Below, piece after piece: positions 7,645 to 16,975 of a stretch of DNA of 64,000 nucleotides. A program made the translations under genes and the position numbers. Positions within the stretch are counted from its first letter, which is position 1; each line of letters begins with the position of its first letter. The stretch comes from NORP240 sp046047495 (GTDB lineage Bacteria; Pseudomonadota; Gammaproteobacteria; Pseudomonadales; Pseudohongiellaceae). The notes under the pieces are model-generated. The model saw nothing but the letters and a program-made list of their open reading frames with translations, did not search any database and had not been told where the DNA came from. The DNA is taken from NCBI GenBank assembly GCA_046047495.1, contig JBJOHV010000097.1, forward strand, positions 172,859 to 236,858. Reading direction: 5' to 3'.

Positions 7645-8928
7645 TCAAGCGGGCAACAAGCCTTCCACTATGGACACGATGCGTTGCAGGGCACCGTGGT
7701 TGCGGGTCATGACCAATTGCCCCGCCGAGCCCATGGCCTGCCGCCAGTCGGGATTGTCCAGCAGCTTCAGCACGGTCTTACCCAGCTCGTCTTCGTCGGC
7801 CACGGTCAGCAGAGCGCCGGCCTCCTCTAACTGCTGGCATATGGTAGCGAAATTGAACTGGGAGGGTCCGGCCAACACCGGAATGCCCAGGGCCGCGGGC
7901 TCCAGTACATTGTGACATCCGTTGGGCACCAGACTGCCGCCAACGAAGGCGATCTGGGCCACAGAGTAGTAGAACCACATCTCACCCATGGAATCACCCA
8001 ACAGCACCTGATGATCCTGGGTCACTTGCCCCCCCTGACTGCGGCGCAGTACCTGCAGCCCGGTCTGCTCGCACAATCGCGCCACGCTGTTGAAGCGTTC
8101 CGGATGACGGGGCACCAGCACCAAAAGCAGATCCGGCCGGCTGGCCAGGCAGTGCTGCAGCGCAGTCAGGATCTTTTCCTCCTCCCCCTGGCGGGTGCTG
8201 GCCGCAATCCACACCGGCCTGCCACTGTGCCGGATGTCCCGCAAAAGCTCCGGCAGATCCTCATCACGCAACCGCGGTACTTCGATGTCGAATTTGAGAC
8301 TGCCGGTCACCTCGATCCGCCCCGCCTCGGCACCCAGGGCCAGCAGGCGCTCCCGGTCCGGTTCGGCCTGCACGGCGATTCCCTGCAGACCGGCCAGCAT
8401 GTCCCCGGTCAGGCCGGGAAACCTGGCGTAACCCCGGGCCGATCGCGCCGACAATCGGGCGTTGGCCAGCAGCACCGGGACGGCCGCCTGCCGACAGGCA
8501 TGGATGAGATTGGGCCACAGTTCCGTTTCCATGATGACCAGCAGCAACGGATTGGCCCGCCTCACGAAGCGCTGCACGGCCAGCGGCAGATCGTAGGGCA
8601 GATAGCAATGAAACACCTGATCTCCCAGGGCCTGCCTGACCCTTTCGGATCCCGTGGGGGTCATGGTGGTCACCAATATCGGTTGTTGGGGGCGGGATTG
8701 CTGCAGATGGCGCACCAGGGGCACGGCTGCCAGCACCTCACCCACGGAAACCGCGTGGATCCAGATGCAGGGACCGGCGTCACTCAACCCCAGGGGCGGG
8801 CTGCTGAAGGCGAAGCGTTCACCCCAGCGCTGCAGATAGGCAGGTGCCCGCAGGGATCGCCACAGCAGTCGCAGGATGATCAGGGGGATCGCCAGGTAAA
8901 GGATCTGGCTGTAAATGAATCTGGACAT
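7645..8928 (-). CDS. waaA: 3-deoxy-D-manno-octulosonic acid (Kdo) transferase
   Basis: 427 aa. It attaches Kdo to lipid A precursor at the inner membrane. Start is taken at 8928 (MSRFIYSQILYL), which begins the usual N-terminal membrane helix; an upstream ATG at 9024 would add a non-conserved stretch. GT30 hallmarks are seen: WIHAVSVGEV (Glu is the catalytic base), TTMTPTGSERV, a VIMETELWPNL motif and, in the C-terminal Rossmann domain, FVGGSLVPNGCHNVLEPAALG. It is divergent from the FAD oxidoreductase gene and close to other core-LPS genes. Confidence 0.95.
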   Translation of the reverse strand: MSRFIYSQILYLAIPLIILRLLWRSLRAPAYLQRWGERFAFSSPPLGLSDAGPCIWIHAVSVGEVLAAVPLVRHLQQSRPQQPILVTTMTPTGSERVRQALGDQVFHCYLPYDLPLAVQRFVRRANPLLLVIMETELWPNLIHACRQAAVPVLLANARLSARSARGYARFPGLTGDMLAGLQGIAVQAEPDRERLLALGAEAGRIEVTGSLKFDIEVPRLRDEDLPELLRDIRHSGRPVWIAASTRQGEEEKILTALQHCLASRPDLLLVLVPRHPERFNSVARLCEQTGLQVLRRSQGGQVTQDHQVLLGDSMGEMWFYYSVAQIAFVGGSLVPNGCHNVLEPAALGIPVLAGPSQFNFATICQQLEEAGALLTVADEDELGKTVLKLLDNPDWRQAMGSAGQLVMTRNHGALQRIVSIVEGLLPA

Positions 8929-8976
8929 CCGACGATTCCCTTGTGGTGTTTCGCGTGCCTGCGCCTGTCTGCCAGC

Positions 8977-9006
8977 TTGGGAAAATCCCCTGCAGCCCGA
9001 TATACT
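8977..9006 (+). promoter_or_regulatory. Candidate sigma-70 promoter for the FAD oxidoreductase/aldo-keto reductase pair
   Basis: TTGGGA (8977-8982), an 18-nt spacer and TATACT (9001-9006), 42 nt before the ATG at 9049. The -10 box matches the consensus at five of six positions. Confidence 0.5.
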
Positions 9007-9048
9007 TGGGCGGTTTCTTGCCACCGCCGACAGACGCTAACTTAGCCA

Positions 9049-10269
9049 ATGAACCCTCCCGATACAAGCAGCGCCGATGTACAGCTGGATGCGCTCATCT
9101 TTGGTGGCGGCATCGCCGGTCTGTGGTTGCTCAACCGGCTGCACCAGGCCGGCTATCGAGTCCTGTTGCTGGAAACCGGTGACCTGGGCGACGGCCAGTC
9201 TGTGGCCTCCCAGGGCATCATCCACGGCGGGCTCAAGTACGCATTGGATGGGTCTTTCGGCAGCGCCTCCCATGCCATCGCCGCCATGCCGGCCCGCTGG
9301 CGCGCCAGCCTGAACGGTTCGGATGCGGTGGATCTGCGCCAGTGCAGACTGCTCAGCGAGCAATTCTTCATGTGGTCGGACGGCGGCTACCGTTCTCGCC
9401 TGAAAGCGTTCCTGGGCAGCAAATCCCTTCGGGGTCGGGTGGAAGCTGTCGGCCCCGGCGACTTGCCCCCCCTGTTTGCAGATCATACCCGGGGTGGCAG
9501 CCTGTACCGCCTGCCCGACTTCGTCGTGGATACCGTTGCGCTGCTGGACACCCTGGCCGGTGATCGAAGCCGGATACTGAAGATCGATCCCGAGGCAATC
9601 GATTTTGGCCAGACTGGCGGTTCGGGGACACGGGTCAAGGTGCGCAGCGGCAGCCAGACCCTCGATCTGCACACCAGAGCCTGCCTGTTATGTGCGGGCG
9701 CCGGCAATGAGGCGCTGATGGACCACTGCGGCATGCAGGGTGTATTCATGCAGACCCGGCCGCTGCACATGGTCATGCTCAAGCATGCCGACCTGCCACA
9801 GGGATTCGTGCATTGCATCGGGGACGATTTCAACCTGACGCCGCGCCTTACCCTGACCACCCACCGCCATGGGGATGGCTCCCCGGTCTGGTATCTGGGT
9901 GGCGAGTTGGCGGAGAGCGGCGTGGGGCGCTCCCGTGAACAGCAGATCGGGCAGGCGCGAAGCTTGCTGGCCAGCCTGTTCCCCAACCTGGATACGGGAG
10001 CGGCAAGCTGGACAAGCTTCTTCATCGACCGCGCGGAAGGGAGGGTGGCGGGGGAACGCCGCCCCGATACCGTATTTCTGCAACGCCAGGGTTCGACCTG
10101 GGTTTGCTGGCCCACCAAATTCACCCTGAGCCCCTGTCTGGCCGATCAGGTGCTGGCGGATCTGCAGGCTGCCGGCATCACGCCCCCGCAGGATGGCGAA
10201 GCTCCCCGTTTGCCCGCCGGGGTGCAGCGTCCTGCCGTGGCCCTACCTCCCTGGGAGCGATTATTTTGA
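9049..10269 (+). CDS. FAD-dependent oxidoreductase (DAO / glycerol-3-phosphate dehydrogenase-like)
   Basis: 406 aa. The N-terminal dinucleotide-binding motif FGGGIAGLWLLNRL (residues 18-31) and an acidic end of strand 2 (LLLETGDLGDGQS) place it in the DAO superfamily. An IIHGGLKYAL segment resembles the family's isoalloxazine-contacting region. The substrate is not evident. In Pseudomonas a similar gene sits between waaA and hldE beside an aldo/keto reductase, so the pair is conserved in context, though its role in LPS is unproven. It overlaps or abuts the next gene by 4 bp (TTGA). Confidence 0.75.
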   Translation: MNPPDTSSADVQLDALIFGGGIAGLWLLNRLHQAGYRVLLLETGDLGDGQSVASQGIIHGGLKYALDGSFGSASHAIAAMPARWRASLNGSDAVDLRQCRLLSEQFFMWSDGGYRSRLKAFLGSKSLRGRVEAVGPGDLPPLFADHTRGGSLYRLPDFVVDTVALLDTLAGDRSRILKIDPEAIDFGQTGGSGTRVKVRSGSQTLDLHTRACLLCAGAGNEALMDHCGMQGVFMQTRPLHMVMLKHADLPQGFVHCIGDDFNLTPRLTLTTHRHGDGSPVWYLGGELAESGVGRSREQQIGQARSLLASLFPNLDTGAASWTSFFIDRAEGRVAGERRPDTVFLQRQGSTWVCWPTKFTLSPCLADQVLADLQAAGITPPQDGEAPRLPAGVQRPAVALPPWERLF

Positions 10270-11066
10270 GCGCTCTGCCCATGCGCCCCCTGGGCCGCAC
10301 CGGTCTGCAGGTATCCTGCATCGGCCTGGGAACGGTGAAACTGGGTCGTGATCAGGGGGTCAAGTATCCCACAGGCTTCACCATCCCCGATGACACCAGT
10401 GTGACTGCGTTGCTGGACACCGCCAGAGAGCTGGGCATCAACCTCATCGATACCGCTCCGGCCTATGGCAGCAGCGAAACGCGCCTGGGATCCCTGCTTA
10501 CGGATCGCGACCACTGGCTTATCTGCACCAAGGTGGGGGAGGAATTCGAGCAGGGTCGCTCCCGCTTTGACTTCAGCGGCGCGCACACCCGCGTAAGCGT
10601 GGAGCGCAGTCTGCACAGGCTGCGTACCGATGTGCTGGACATCGTGCTGGTGCATTCCGACGGCAATGACCTTGAGGTGATCAACCGCAGCGACTGTCTG
10701 GCTACCCTGCTGCGGCTGCAGGAGGCCGGCATGGTGCGGGCTGTGGGTTTTTCCGGCAAGACCGTCGAGGGCGGTTTGCTGGCATTGCAGTACTGCGATG
10801 TGGTTATGGTCAGCTATAACCCAGCAGCCACCGGGGACGCTGTGGTGATCGACAGCGCGGCCGCGCAAGGCAAGGGCGTTTTGATCAAGAAAGGTCTGCA
10901 GAGCGGACATCTTGTCCAGCATCCGGGCACGGATCCGGTCCAGGACAATTTCGATTTTATCTTTGCCAGACCCGGCATCAGCAGTGTGATCACCGGCACC
11001 ATCAATAGTGATCACCTGCGGCACAACGCGGACTGCGCCAGCCGGGCATTGCAGGGCAAGGTCTGA
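10266..11066 (+). CDS. Aldo/keto reductase family oxidoreductase
   Basis: About 266 aa. AKR features: RPLGRTGLQVSCIGLGTVKLG at the N-terminus, catalytic Asp and Tyr in LIDTAPAYGSSE, Lys in WLICTKVG and His in IVLVHSDG. This complete tetrad suggests an NADPH-dependent carbonyl reductase. A TTG at 10266 has GGGAG 8 nt upstream and overlaps the preceding stop as TTGA; the alternative ATG at 10281 has no good ribosome-binding site. It is co-transcribed with the FAD oxidoreductase. Substrate unknown. Confidence 0.8.
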   Translation: MSALPMRPLGRTGLQVSCIGLGTVKLGRDQGVKYPTGFTIPDDTSVTALLDTARELGINLIDTAPAYGSSETRLGSLLTDRDHWLICTKVGEEFEQGRSRFDFSGAHTRVSVERSLHRLRTDVLDIVLVHSDGNDLEVINRSDCLATLLRLQEAGMVRAVGFSGKTVEGGLLALQYCDVVMVSYNPAATGDAVVIDSAAAQGKGVLIKKGLQSGHLVQHPGTDPVQDNFDFIFARPGISSVITGTINSDHLRHNADCASRALQGKV

Positions 11067-11110
11067 GGCGCTCTTGCAGGACCCCGGATCAGGTTTGAGG
11101 CAGGACGGAG

Positions 11111-12535
11111 TCAGTTCTTGCGCAGCTTTTCCACGATCGCGGATGTGGAACAATTGTCAAGGAAGGCCAGCACCCGCACCTCGCCTCCATAGGCGGCGAC
11201 GATGGGAGCACCCACCACCTGATCGATACGGTAATCCCCCCCCTTGACCAGGATGTCCGGCTGCAGCAGCTGCAGCAGGGACTCGGGCGTGTCCTCGGCG
11301 AACGATACCACCCAGTCCACCGCTTCCAGACCGGCCAGCACCGCCATGCGACGCTCCACGGGATTGATGGGGCGGCCACTGCCTTTCAGTCTGCGCACCG
11401 AGTCATCGTCATTGACCGCCACGATCAGGCGCTCACCCAGTTTGCGGGCGTCCGCCAGATAGCCCACATGGCCGGCATGAATGATATCGAAGCAGCCGTT
11501 GGTGAAGACGATACGCTCACCGTGGGCGCGGGCATCCTGCACCGCTATGAGCAATTGTTCGGCGCTCATCACACCCCGACCGGAGCCCTGTTCCCGCAGC
11601 ATGGCCCGCCGCAGTTCCGGCGCACTGATGGCTGCGGTGCCGAGTTTGCCGACCACCAGCCCGGCGGCCAGATTGGCCAGCGCCGTGGCATCCGGCAGTG
11701 AATCGCCGGCCGCCAGGGCGGCTGCCAGCACCGACACCACCGTGTCACCGGCACCGGTGACATCGAACACTTCCTGGGCACGGGCCGGCAGATGCAGTTC
11801 CGGAACGCCCGGTTGCAACAGGGTCATGCCGTTTTCCCCACGGGTAATCAGCAGCGCCTGCAATTGCAGCGTTTCCAGCAATGCCAGGCCTTTCTCCACC
11901 AGTTCCTGTTCGCTGGCGCAGGGTCCGACGATGGTTTCAAACTCATGCAGATTGGGGGTGATGACGGTAGCGCCAGCATAACGTTTGAAATCGGATCCCT
12001 TGGGATCCACGATCACCGGTATGTTGCGCTCGCGGGCCAGGGCGATGAGAGTCGACACCTGACGCAGGGCGCCTTTGCCGTAGTCCGACAGGACCAGGAC
12101 CTGGGCTTCGGCCAGCAGGGCGGCGACCCGCTGGTCCATTCCCGTGCCGTCTTCGACAGCGAATTCCTGCTCAAAATCAAGTCTGATCAGCTGCTGATGC
12201 TGGCTGATGACCCGCAGCTTGGTGATGGTGGGCTTGTCCGCTGCCACCAGAAAATCGCAGTACACACCGGCGGCCGCCAGGCGTGACTGCAGCTGACGGG
12301 CATTGTCATCCTGGCCTACGATGCCCACCAGGGTAGCGGCACTGCCCAGCGCAGCCACGTTGAGTGCCACGTTGCCGGCACCGCCGGGACGCTCCTCCAC
12401 GTTACCCACTTTCACCACCGGCACCGGTGCCTCCGGCGATACGCGGGTGGCCTTGCCGTGCCAGTAGCGGTCCAGCATCACGTCACCCACCACCAGCACT
12501 CTGGCTTGCTGGAATTGCGGCAACTGCGTGGTCAT
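11111..12535 (-). CDS. hldE: Bifunctional heptose-7-phosphate kinase / heptose-1-phosphate adenylyltransferase
   Basis: 474 aa. It makes ADP-heptose for the LPS inner core. The N-terminal ribokinase-like domain (about 1-320) has VVGDVMLDRYWHG and the PfkB anion-hole motif DVTGAGDTVV. The C-terminal nucleotidyltransferase domain (about 340-474) has FTNGCFDIIHAGHVGYL, a HxGH-type motif, and ends in a KGGDYRIDQV region typical of HldE. The start MTTQLPQFQ is taken at 12535, with GGGA about 7 nt upstream and a promoter just beyond. Single gene, divergent from the lpxL-type gene. Confidence 0.95.
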   Translation of the reverse strand: MTTQLPQFQQARVLVVGDVMLDRYWHGKATRVSPEAPVPVVKVGNVEERPGGAGNVALNVAALGSAATLVGIVGQDDNARQLQSRLAAAGVYCDFLVAADKPTITKLRVISQHQQLIRLDFEQEFAVEDGTGMDQRVAALLAEAQVLVLSDYGKGALRQVSTLIALARERNIPVIVDPKGSDFKRYAGATVITPNLHEFETIVGPCASEQELVEKGLALLETLQLQALLITRGENGMTLLQPGVPELHLPARAQEVFDVTGAGDTVVSVLAAALAAGDSLPDATALANLAAGLVVGKLGTAAISAPELRRAMLREQGSGRGVMSAEQLLIAVQDARAHGERIVFTNGCFDIIHAGHVGYLADARKLGERLIVAVNDDDSVRRLKGSGRPINPVERRMAVLAGLEAVDWVVSFAEDTPESLLQLLQPDILVKGGDYRIDQVVGAPIVAAYGGEVRVLAFLDNCSTSAIVEKLRKN

Positions 12536-12572
12536 GGTGGGTCCCCGTGCTGGGTGCTGTTCATGGCGGCTG

Positions 12573-12601
12573 ATCATAGCACAGCACCCGGTATTTGTAG
12601 A
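12573..12601 (-). promoter_or_regulatory. Candidate sigma-70 promoter of hldE
   Basis: Minus strand: TCTACA (12601-12596), a 17-nt spacer and TATGAT (12578-12573), 37 nt before the hldE ATG. The -10 matches five of six and the -35 four of six consensus bases. Confidence 0.5.
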
Positions 12602-12676
12602 TTCCGCCCCGCCCGCCTTGCTATTCTGCGCAGCCTGAGAAACCAACAGTCATCATCGTGTCAGGACCAGTCACAG

Positions 12677-13681
12677 GTGCATCCGGCATCCACAGAACCC
12701 ACCCCCTTGCGGCAATTTCTTGCGCCCCGTTTCTGGCCCACCTGGCTGGGTCTGGGTTTCATGTGGCTTCTGACCCGTCTGCCCTTCGGCGTTCAGATGC
12801 GCATCGGCCAGGGACTGGGCTGGCTCAGCTTCCACCTGGCCCGCGCCCGGCGGGAAGTGACCCGAATCAATCTGGAACTCTGTTTCCCGGAACTATCCCC
12901 GCAGCAGCGTCGACGCCTGTTGAAAGACACCTTCCTCGCCAACGGCATGGGTATCATGGAAGTCGCGCTGGCCTGGAATCGCAAGCTGGAGAGCTTCCGC
13001 CCGCGGGTGAGCATCACCGGCCTGCAACATCTGCGGGATGCCCGGGCCCAGGGTCGCGGTGTGCTGCTCATCGGGGCCCATTTCTCCACCCTGGAGCTGG
13101 GGGGTTCGTTGCTGAGCCTGTTCGAACCCATGGATGTCACTTACCGCAGGCACAAGAATCCCTTGTTCGACGCCGTGATGACCAATGGTCGCAAGCGACT
13201 GTTTCCTGCCGTGATCGAGCGGGAGAATGTACGGGATGCCATCCGCAGCCTCAAGCAGGGTCATGTGTTGTGGTATGCGCCGGATCAGGACTACGGACCA
13301 CGACGGGCGGTATTCGTGCCATTCTTTGGCGTGCCTGCCGCCACCATTACCGCTACCAGCCGCTTCGCCGCGGTCAATCAGTCGGTGGTGCTGTTCTTCA
13401 GCCATCACCGTATCGATAACAACACACGTTATCATCTGGACATCTCTGCACCTCTGCCCGGATATCCCAGTGGCGACGACGTTGCCGATGCCATTACAAT
13501 GAACCGCCTGATCGAACAGGCCGTTCGCCGCCATCCCGAACAATATCTGTGGATGCACAAGCGTTTCAAAACCCAGGCGGAGGGTCCCTCCGGCAGGCTC
13601 TATCAATCAGGTGGCCCACCAACCGGTGGTGCTGCCCATGGCGGCGCGATTGACGACAGCAACGACATTGAAAACCCCTGA
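12677..13681 (+). CDS. Lipid A biosynthesis (LpxL/HtrB-type) acyltransferase
   Basis: 334 aa from the GTG at 12677, which gives the usual short lead before the N-terminal membrane helix (FWPTWLGLGFMWLL). The catalytic His-x4-Glu is intact in GAHFSTLE. Other family marks are YRRHKNPLFD, the DQDYGPRRAVFVPFFG segment and the PEQYLWMHKRFK signature near the end. The enzyme adds a secondary acyl chain from acyl-ACP to Kdo2-lipid IVA at the inner membrane; whether this copy acts as LpxL or LpxM cannot be told. Its end overlaps the start of the next gene by 44 bp. Confidence 0.9.
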   Translation: MHPASTEPTPLRQFLAPRFWPTWLGLGFMWLLTRLPFGVQMRIGQGLGWLSFHLARARREVTRINLELCFPELSPQQRRRLLKDTFLANGMGIMEVALAWNRKLESFRPRVSITGLQHLRDARAQGRGVLLIGAHFSTLELGGSLLSLFEPMDVTYRRHKNPLFDAVMTNGRKRLFPAVIERENVRDAIRSLKQGHVLWYAPDQDYGPRRAVFVPFFGVPAATITATSRFAAVNQSVVLFFSHHRIDNNTRYHLDISAPLPGYPSGDDVADAITMNRLIEQAVRRHPEQYLWMHKRFKTQAEGPSGRLYQSGGPPTGGAAHGGAIDDSNDIENP

Positions 13682-15182
13682 TTGGCACAAGCTCGACATC
13701 CGTCTGCTGGCCGTGCTGGCCAGCCTGTTCATCTCGGTATTCACCGTCATCTTTCACGGTGTCCCCAACGACGACGCCTACACCTATGTCCGTACTGCAG
13801 AGATATTCCAGTCCGAGGGTCTTGCTGCGGCGTTCGACTACTACGCCTGGGCTGGCTATCCGGTTGCGGTGGGCCTGCTGCAAGCCGTGCTGCCGACGGA
13901 TCTGATCACCACTGCGCTGATTTTCAATGCCCTGTTTTACGCCCTGCTGGTCTATGCCTATCTCAGTATCATCCGGGAGATTGACGCTTCGCCGGGCATG
14001 CTGGCGCTGGCGGCGCTGGTGATTCTGGTCTATCCCCAGCTGGCGGAGTTCCGTTTCGACGTGATACGGGATGTCGGTTTCTGGGCCCTGGGTTTGACCG
14101 CACTCTGGCAATTCATCCTGTTTCATCGCGATCGCCACTGGCGCCACGCGGCCTTTTTTGTGGTGTGTCTGCTATTGGGCGCTCTCCTGCGGGCGGAGGC
14201 CGTCATCTATCTGCTGCTGACACCACTTGCACTGCTGGCGGACCGGGAGCTGTCCACCCGCCGCCGTTTCCGCTTCGTCCTGATCTACCTGGGAGGCGCC
14301 CTGGCCGCACTGATTCTGGCCTGGGCCCTGTTGCGTCTGCTGGGACTGGATCTGGTGGAATTGCTGACATCCTACCTGTCTGTCTATGGGGGTTTCCTGG
14401 GCGACTCCCTGTTCCCCTCCCCGCAGCGGCAGGAACAACTGGCAGCCCTGCTGTTCAATGAGCATGCCGCGTATTTTTCCGGCGAATACCTGTGGATGTT
14501 CCTGCTGGCGGGTTTCACCACGGTGCTGCTGGGCAACCTCTTCAATGGACTGGGCGGGCCCTATCTGTTCCTGCTGGCCATGGGTGCGCCTGGCAGGCAG
14601 CCGATGATTCCCCGCCACGTACTGGTACCCCTGCTGACCTACGGCCTGATCAGTCTGTTGATATTGCTGGTGTTCCTTTTCATTACCCGCTTTCTGACGG
14701 CGCGTTACACCATGGTGTTGTGCCTGAGTCTGGCAGTGCTGCTGCCGGTGGCGGTTCACCGGTTGTTGCACCGGGCCGCGGCGGGAGGACGCCTGGCACT
14801 GTGGCGCAATGTGGTCGGGGTGCTGTTGCTTTACTGTGCCATCGATGCCTATGTGGGTTTCGGCATCGACAAGTCCTATCTGCTGGACGCCGCCACCTGG
14901 GTGCGCACCGAGACCCCTGCGCAGAACCGACTGCTCACCAACAATCACGCCATCGCCTATTACAGCCAGCGGGTGCCGGACTATGACATGACACCGGGTT
15001 ATGTCAGCGCCGAGGAGATTCTGGAGGCCCCTGCCGGCTCCCTGCTGGTGGTGGAATACAATTACGACATGCTGAACGTGTTGCTGCGTGCGGATGTGGC
15101 GGCCAGCTTGCAGCTGCTGTCTGAATATCCCGCCGATGACGATCCGCGTCTGGGCATTTACCGGCGCAACACCAATCCCTGA
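13638..15182 (+). CDS. Polytopic membrane glycosyltransferase (GT39/ArnT-like fold)
   Basis: About 514 aa with about ten hydrophobic helices. After the first helix there is a loop with the paired acid NDDAYTYVRTAEIF, which matches the periplasmic Asp-Asp motif of GT-C enzymes that use polyprenyl-phosphate sugars (ArnT, PMT, family DUF2029-like). The soluble C-terminal part lies in the periplasm in such enzymes. Start is uncertain: an ATG at 13638, or a GTG at 13611, both with weak ribosome-binding sites and both inside the lpxL-type gene. It may decorate the LPS core or another envelope glycan; acceptor and donor are unknown. Confidence 0.7.
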   Translation: MAARLTTATTLKTPDWHKLDIRLLAVLASLFISVFTVIFHGVPNDDAYTYVRTAEIFQSEGLAAAFDYYAWAGYPVAVGLLQAVLPTDLITTALIFNALFYALLVYAYLSIIREIDASPGMLALAALVILVYPQLAEFRFDVIRDVGFWALGLTALWQFILFHRDRHWRHAAFFVVCLLLGALLRAEAVIYLLLTPLALLADRELSTRRRFRFVLIYLGGALAALILAWALLRLLGLDLVELLTSYLSVYGGFLGDSLFPSPQRQEQLAALLFNEHAAYFSGEYLWMFLLAGFTTVLLGNLFNGLGGPYLFLLAMGAPGRQPMIPRHVLVPLLTYGLISLLILLVFLFITRFLTARYTMVLCLSLAVLLPVAVHRLLHRAAAGGRLALWRNVVGVLLLYCAIDAYVGFGIDKSYLLDAATWVRTETPAQNRLLTNNHAIAYYSQRVPDYDMTPGYVSAEEILEAPAGSLLVVEYNYDMLNVLLRADVAASLQLLSEYPADDDPRLGIYRRNTNP

Positions 15183-15195
15183 AGCCCGGCTCGAA

Positions 15196-16947
15196 TCACC
15201 ACTTCTCCGGTTCCTTGCGCTTGGTGACCAGGATGTCTTCCATGATCAGGTGGTTGAGATCGGATCCAATGAACATTTCCACCGCATCCTCGGGGGAGCA
15301 CACCAGCGCCTCACCCGGGCGGTTGAGCGCGGTATTGATGACGAGACCGTGGCCGGTCATCTCCTCGAAAAATTTCAGCACCTGGTAGAAACGCGGGTTG
15401 CAGTCATGGGTCACCACCTGGGGCCGGGTTGTGCCATCCTTGTAAATCACGGATCCATAGGTTTGCCGCCATTTTTCCCGCACCGGCAGACTGATGGTCA
15501 TGAAGCGCGGTTGCAGGCCGTCGGCTTCCAGGAAGTCATCTGCGAAGGTATCCAGTATGCTGGCGCAGAAGGGCCGCCAGCGCTCCCGGAATTTCACCTG
15601 GTTGTTCAGTTTGTCATTGATGTCAGGCAGTGCCGGGTGCCCCAGAATGCTGCGGTTGCCCAGTGCCCGCGGTCCGAATTCCATGCGCCCCTGGAACCAG
15701 GCAACCAGTTGGCCGGCTGCCAGCAGTTCGGCCGCCTTGCGGGGCGCATTCTCCAATTCTTCCCACTGTGGCTTTTCGCGGTGGTTCTTGCAGGCATTGA
15801 TGCACTGCATTTTGCTGTAGCGCGGCCCCAGGTATACGTGGCGTAACGGCTTGATTTCCAGTCCCGCCGCCGCCACCGCATGACTGGCAGCACCGATGGC
15901 GGTGCCGGAGTCACCGCAGCCGGGATGGACGAACATCTCCCTGACCTGGGGCATGGCCTGCAGACGCTGGTTGAGCTTGATGTTCATTGCGCTGGTGCCG
16001 GCAAAGGCCAGCTTGCCGGTCTCCTTCAATACGGAATGAAGGTACTGGGTGAGCAGCCCGGCGGCGATGTCCTCGTACAGCTTCTGTATGGCGGCCGCAT
16101 AATGGACATAGGGATCGTCCACCAGATTGCCTTCCCTTCGCGGGCCCAGCAGATCCACCAGCTTCTGGCTGAAGTAGTGGCCGCGGGACTTGGCCTTGTA
16201 GCGACGAAAGCCCACGGTGCCGATCAGCTTGTTGTTGACCTTGAAATTCCTGCCTGTGAACTCGACCAGAGGTGACAGGTCGTACTTGTCCGGATCACCA
16301 AAAGGCGACATGCCCATGACCTTGAATTCGCCATCCAGTATCTCAAACCCCAGATAATCTGTGATGGCGGCGTACATCCCGGCCAGGGAGTCGGGGTCAT
16401 AGAATTCCTTGATTTTTTTTATCTTGCCGTGTTCTGCGTAGCCCAACAGGATGGTGGCGTATTCACCCCGCGTATCGATGGTGAAAATGGCGGTTTTTTC
16501 CCGCCAGCCGCTCAGATGATAGGCGCTGCTGGCATGGGCCAGCTGGTGCTGCACCGGCACGAAACGGATGTTTTTCCAGGGAATGTGCAGCTGTTCCAGC
16601 AGGGCGCGGATCTGTTTCACATGGCGGTGGTACCGCCGGTTCCCCGTGAACAGGCTGTCGATGCTGCGATCCGGCGCATACCAGTGGCGGCGGGCATAAT
16701 GCCAGCGGGCGGGACTGAACAGGGAAATGGGCGCATAGGGGATGGCGACCACATTCACCTGGGATGGATTGATGCGGGCATATTGCAGACAGAAACGGGC
16801 GGCATGATACGGCAGCATGTCCTTGGCGTGCTTGCGGCGGACCAGCCGCTCTTCCTCGGCCGCCGCCACCAGCTCACCGTCCACGAACAATGCGGCGGCA
16901 GGATCGTGCCCGATGGCCCCAGACAGACCCAGTGTTACCAGTGCCAT
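15196..16947 (-). CDS. NodU/CmcH-family carbamoyltransferase, probably for LPS core
   Basis: 583 aa. The N-terminal Kae1/Hsp70-like domain starts GLSGAIGHDPAAALFVDGE and has an AAEEERLVRRKHA loop. The middle carries GCGDSGTAIGAA, and the C-terminal domain (from about 385) carries the QGRMEFGPRALGNRSIL signature of carbamoyltransferases. The family moves a carbamoyl group from carbamoyl phosphate via carbamoyl-AMP to a sugar hydroxyl. A carbamoyltransferase gene lies in the P. aeruginosa core-LPS locus, where heptose is carbamoylated, and this gene sits between core genes, so the same role is inferred. 13 bp from the convergent GT gene. Confidence 0.88.
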   Translation of the reverse strand: MALVTLGLSGAIGHDPAAALFVDGELVAAAEEERLVRRKHAKDMLPYHAARFCLQYARINPSQVNVVAIPYAPISLFSPARWHYARRHWYAPDRSIDSLFTGNRRYHRHVKQIRALLEQLHIPWKNIRFVPVQHQLAHASSAYHLSGWREKTAIFTIDTRGEYATILLGYAEHGKIKKIKEFYDPDSLAGMYAAITDYLGFEILDGEFKVMGMSPFGDPDKYDLSPLVEFTGRNFKVNNKLIGTVGFRRYKAKSRGHYFSQKLVDLLGPRREGNLVDDPYVHYAAAIQKLYEDIAAGLLTQYLHSVLKETGKLAFAGTSAMNIKLNQRLQAMPQVREMFVHPGCGDSGTAIGAASHAVAAAGLEIKPLRHVYLGPRYSKMQCINACKNHREKPQWEELENAPRKAAELLAAGQLVAWFQGRMEFGPRALGNRSILGHPALPDINDKLNNQVKFRERWRPFCASILDTFADDFLEADGLQPRFMTISLPVREKWRQTYGSVIYKDGTTRPQVVTHDCNPRFYQVLKFFEEMTGHGLVINTALNRPGEALVCSPEDAVEMFIGSDLNHLIMEDILVTKRKEPEKW

Positions 16948-16975
16948 GTGGTTTGTTTTCTCCTTCGAATGGCCA